In this document: positions 61,781-64,000 of the stretch, piece by piece
How positions within the stretch are numbered: position 1 is the first letter of the stretch
Layout: each line of letters opens with the position of its first letter
Source of the DNA: Epiperipatus broadwayi
Taxonomy: Eukaryota > Onychophora > Udeonychophora > Euonychophora > Peripatidae
NCBI GenBank assembly: GCA_028023455.1
Contig: JAQFVV010006506.1
Span: 312,501-376,500, forward strand
Reading direction: 5' to 3'
DNA: 64,000 nt
The notes under the pieces: generated by a model
The model's input: only the letters and a program-made list of their open reading frames with translations
The model's database searches: none
What the model was told of the DNA's origin: nothing
Made by a program: the position numbers and the translations under genes

Positions 61781-62631
61781 ACTTCAATTACATAAAAACT
61801 TTCTCTTACATTAACATAATAACAAACATATTAAACATATAGAAATATATTTTACTTACAGATTTCTTCCACTGCTATATTTTATTACTCTTTTTTTTAT
61901 TTACATTGTTTAATTACAAATATATCTTAAAATCATCCAAGAAACTTTCTATACAAATTTAAATACCAACTCTAATTTCCAAAAACCTCCCCCTTTCTTT
62001 AAATTTTATCTAAAACCCATCTTAAAACTACATTCCTAAACTATATATTTAAATGAATATAAAACAAATTTAAACATCCCCCCTCTCTCTCTCTTTTATA
62101 CAAAAAAACTTCTAACAATTTACCTAAACCCATTAAGCATTTATTTTAATTATACAGTAAATTAGGTACTTGAGTATTAATTAAGCTATGACGTACTACA
62201 CAGGCCGCCGGTAGATAAGATCAACGATCAACCAAAACAATGTCATGGCAACTGAAACATTGGCATGTCTAATCGATAGAAGTGATTAAGGTATTTTCGT
62301 GGTCACCAACGAGATTATGTAATATTGCGGTGAATTGTGGTAAATACCTGTCTTTTACCTGCTGTCGTATTGCAAGCAAGAGGTGTTTTTTCTATTGTCT
62401 GTTATACGCCATTTTGTGAGATTTTCATTTTACATTTTGCTAATTGAGAAATTATTGCTTATTTTACATTTTCATTGCTGAGATTTGGATTACTAATTTC
62501 TGTGATTTTTAATTATTGCTATTTATTATTTTTATTACTAATTTCAATTTTGATTTTTATTACTAATTTACATTTTGATTGCCGTGTTATTTTTATTACT
62601 AATTTATTACTAATCAACAACTTACGAGAAA
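61781..62631. other. AT-rich stretch, no supported gene
   Basis: It includes TTTTATTACTAATTT-like short repeats (62480-62620) just before the exon-like segment. A 64-codon plus ORF at 62475-62669 is not supported. Confidence 0.4.
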
Positions 62632-62712
62632 ATGTCGGATATAAAATTGTGGGACTTACCATCTTCTGAAGATGAAGCGGTTGAATTCAGTTCACCACAA
62701 TGACTTTTATTT
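62632..62712 (+). pseudogene. Possible Merlin transposase first exon
   Basis: ATG at 62632 opens MSDIKLWDLPSSEDEAVEF, which resembles the N terminus of ISXO2/Merlin transposases (a short acidic SEDEAxxF helix before a zinc-type region). It ends in TGA at 62701-62703, then TTATTT meets a good splice donor GTAAGT at 62713. The reading is short and I rank the link as tentative. Confidence 0.3.
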
Positions 62713-62989
62713 GTAAGTACAATTTATTTAATATACCTTTTTAGTTTTGTAATTTTGTTTCATAAACGGTATGGGGAAAATTGCTTGTCGTGGCATCATT
62801 TTTCCTTTTTCATTATCGCAGTAGCTGAAAAACGAAATTGTTTATAGTTAAAATTTTGATATTTTTTTTGCTTTTTTTTTTTTTTTTTAAATACCATCCT
62901 CCCAAAAAATATGATTTTTTACCTGTTATTGTAGCTTTATTTCACGATTACTGAAAAATTGTTTATAATAATATTCTGGAAACATTACG

Positions 62990-63780
62990 GCTAAAAATTG
63001 ATTGTAAAATCAGCCATTTTACGTTGTTGAGTATCACAGCATTTGTGAAAGACAGTTACTTGTACTAAATATTTGACATCAATTTTTCCTAAATATAATC
63101 AATTTGGATTTATTAAATACCATGGGAAAAAAAAATTATTTTTTTACCTATTATTGCCTATTATTTGTTTGTCAATTACTTAAATATTGCTTATAATTAA
63201 ATTTTTGAAACAGTACGGGGGAAAAATTGGTTGTAAAATCCGCCATTTTATCCTTTTCGCAGTATTTATGAAAGGCAGTTACTTGTAAGTAATGTATTTG
63301 GGTTTAGCTATTACTTATTTTGTTTGAATATTAAAATATTATTGAAAATACTGCATTATTGATTAAAATATAAATGAACATATTGATTTTCAATTATTTA
63401 TATTTACATTTTGATAATTATTTTACCGTAGCAAATTATTGTTAAATATCGTTAATAATGTTAGGTTTATCCCATTTTTCATATTTACATTTGATTACTT
63501 ATTTTGTTTGAATATTGAAATATTATTGAAAATACTGCATTTTTGATTAAAATATAAATGAACATATTGATTTTTAATTATTTATATTTACATTTTCATA
63601 ATTATTTTACCGTAGCAAATTATTGTTAAATATCGTAAATAATTTTAGGTTTATCCCATTTTTCATATTTACATTTGTTTGAATATTGAAATATTATTTT
63701 ACCGTAGCAAAATATTGTTAAATATCGCTAATAATTTTAGGTTTATCCCATTTTTCATATTTACATTTTCATAATTATTT
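62990..63780. repeat. Tandem repeats in the putative intron
   Basis: Two units of about 180 bp at 63312 and 63496 (each with TTGTTTGAATATT, TAAATGAACATATTG and TTTTACCGTAGCAAA), and a shortened third at about 63676. Before them, two diverged units at about 62990 and 63210 share AAATC-GCCATTTTA and CAGTTACTTGTA. Confidence 0.8.
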
Positions 63781-63830
63781 TAATTAACATTTTAGTCAAT
63801 TTTACTTATTATTCCATTTGTTTGTTTCAG

Positions 63831-64000
63831 GGTTTGGCCAACATGGTGGACATCTCCCTCTCCTTCTTTGATATGAAGTATGATATGACGTACTGCCCCA
63901 AAGGCATACTATTCTAATCTTGCGATCTTCACGGTGACTTCTCCACGTGATCTGCGGGCAAATTTTATCGATTAAGTTTGTTCGCAAATCACTAGGAGAC
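63831..64000 (+). pseudogene. Possible second exon, cut by window edge
   Basis: After a pyrimidine tract and acceptor TTTGTTTCAG the composition becomes GC-richer. One frame gives FFDMKYDMTYCPKGILF, a TAA, SCDLHGDFST, a TGA and SAGKFYR. The DMT...C...C...GKFY pattern loosely fits the zinc-type N-terminal region of Merlin transposases (GHDMTL, WRC, R-G-WF). The two stops make it a pseudogene if the frame is right. Confidence 0.25.

Overview
The window is a strongly AT-rich stretch of animal nuclear DNA made almost entirely of transposable elements. Penelope-like elements (PLEs) with a GIY-YIG nuclease, a Ty3/Gypsy element with TG...CA LTRs, a Merlin (IS1016-type) DNA transposon, a LINE fragment and many (TA)n tracts point to an invertebrate metazoan; the Gypsy pol sequence looks arthropod-like to me, but I cannot fix the taxon. 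I see no bacterial operon, no CRISPR array, no rRNA or tRNA gene and no certain host gene.

Layout. 1-3055: element E1 (minus, cut by the window edge). 3081-3296: PLE 3' end. 3319-13579: element E2 (minus), split by a complete but broken Ty3/Gypsy element at 3638-10844. 13591-15132: a MITE-like repeat and a 416-bp repeat in three copies. 15142-22052: E3 (minus), with a 5'-truncated LINE at 18212-19591. 22069-23263: decayed PLE ending in a snapback. 23264-29044: mixed remnants, one coding-like 117-aa ORF and a long (TTA)n. 29058-34247 (E5, carrying a Merlin transposon), 34276-39320 (E6) and 39367-45296 (E7) lie head to tail on plus; E8 (45376 to about 51499) faces them on minus. 51516-53721: the best PLE. 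53741-58945: E9 (minus). 58961-59862: PLE ends as an inverted pair. 60700-61480: decayed Gypsy integrase. 62632-64000: a possible Merlin N-terminal exon pair running off the window.

The most interesting result is the E elements. Eight blocks of about 3 to 6 kb begin TGTACCC (or a close variant) and end GGTTACA, GGGTGCA or similar, and each complete one lies between (TA)n tracts. Seven share a CCAAT/ATTGG box about 840 to 960 bp from the start, often with a TATA-like box just after it, and several carry a short ORF at about +1.1 kb. E1 and E5 align through much of their length, as do E3, E7 and E8. I cannot assign them to a known superfamily. TG...CA ends would fit very long solo LTRs; the TA targets would also fit a DNA transposon.

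Nesting gives an order: E elements landed in (TA)n tracts, PLEs used the same tracts, then Gypsy hit E2, Merlin hit E5 and a LINE fragment landed in E3.
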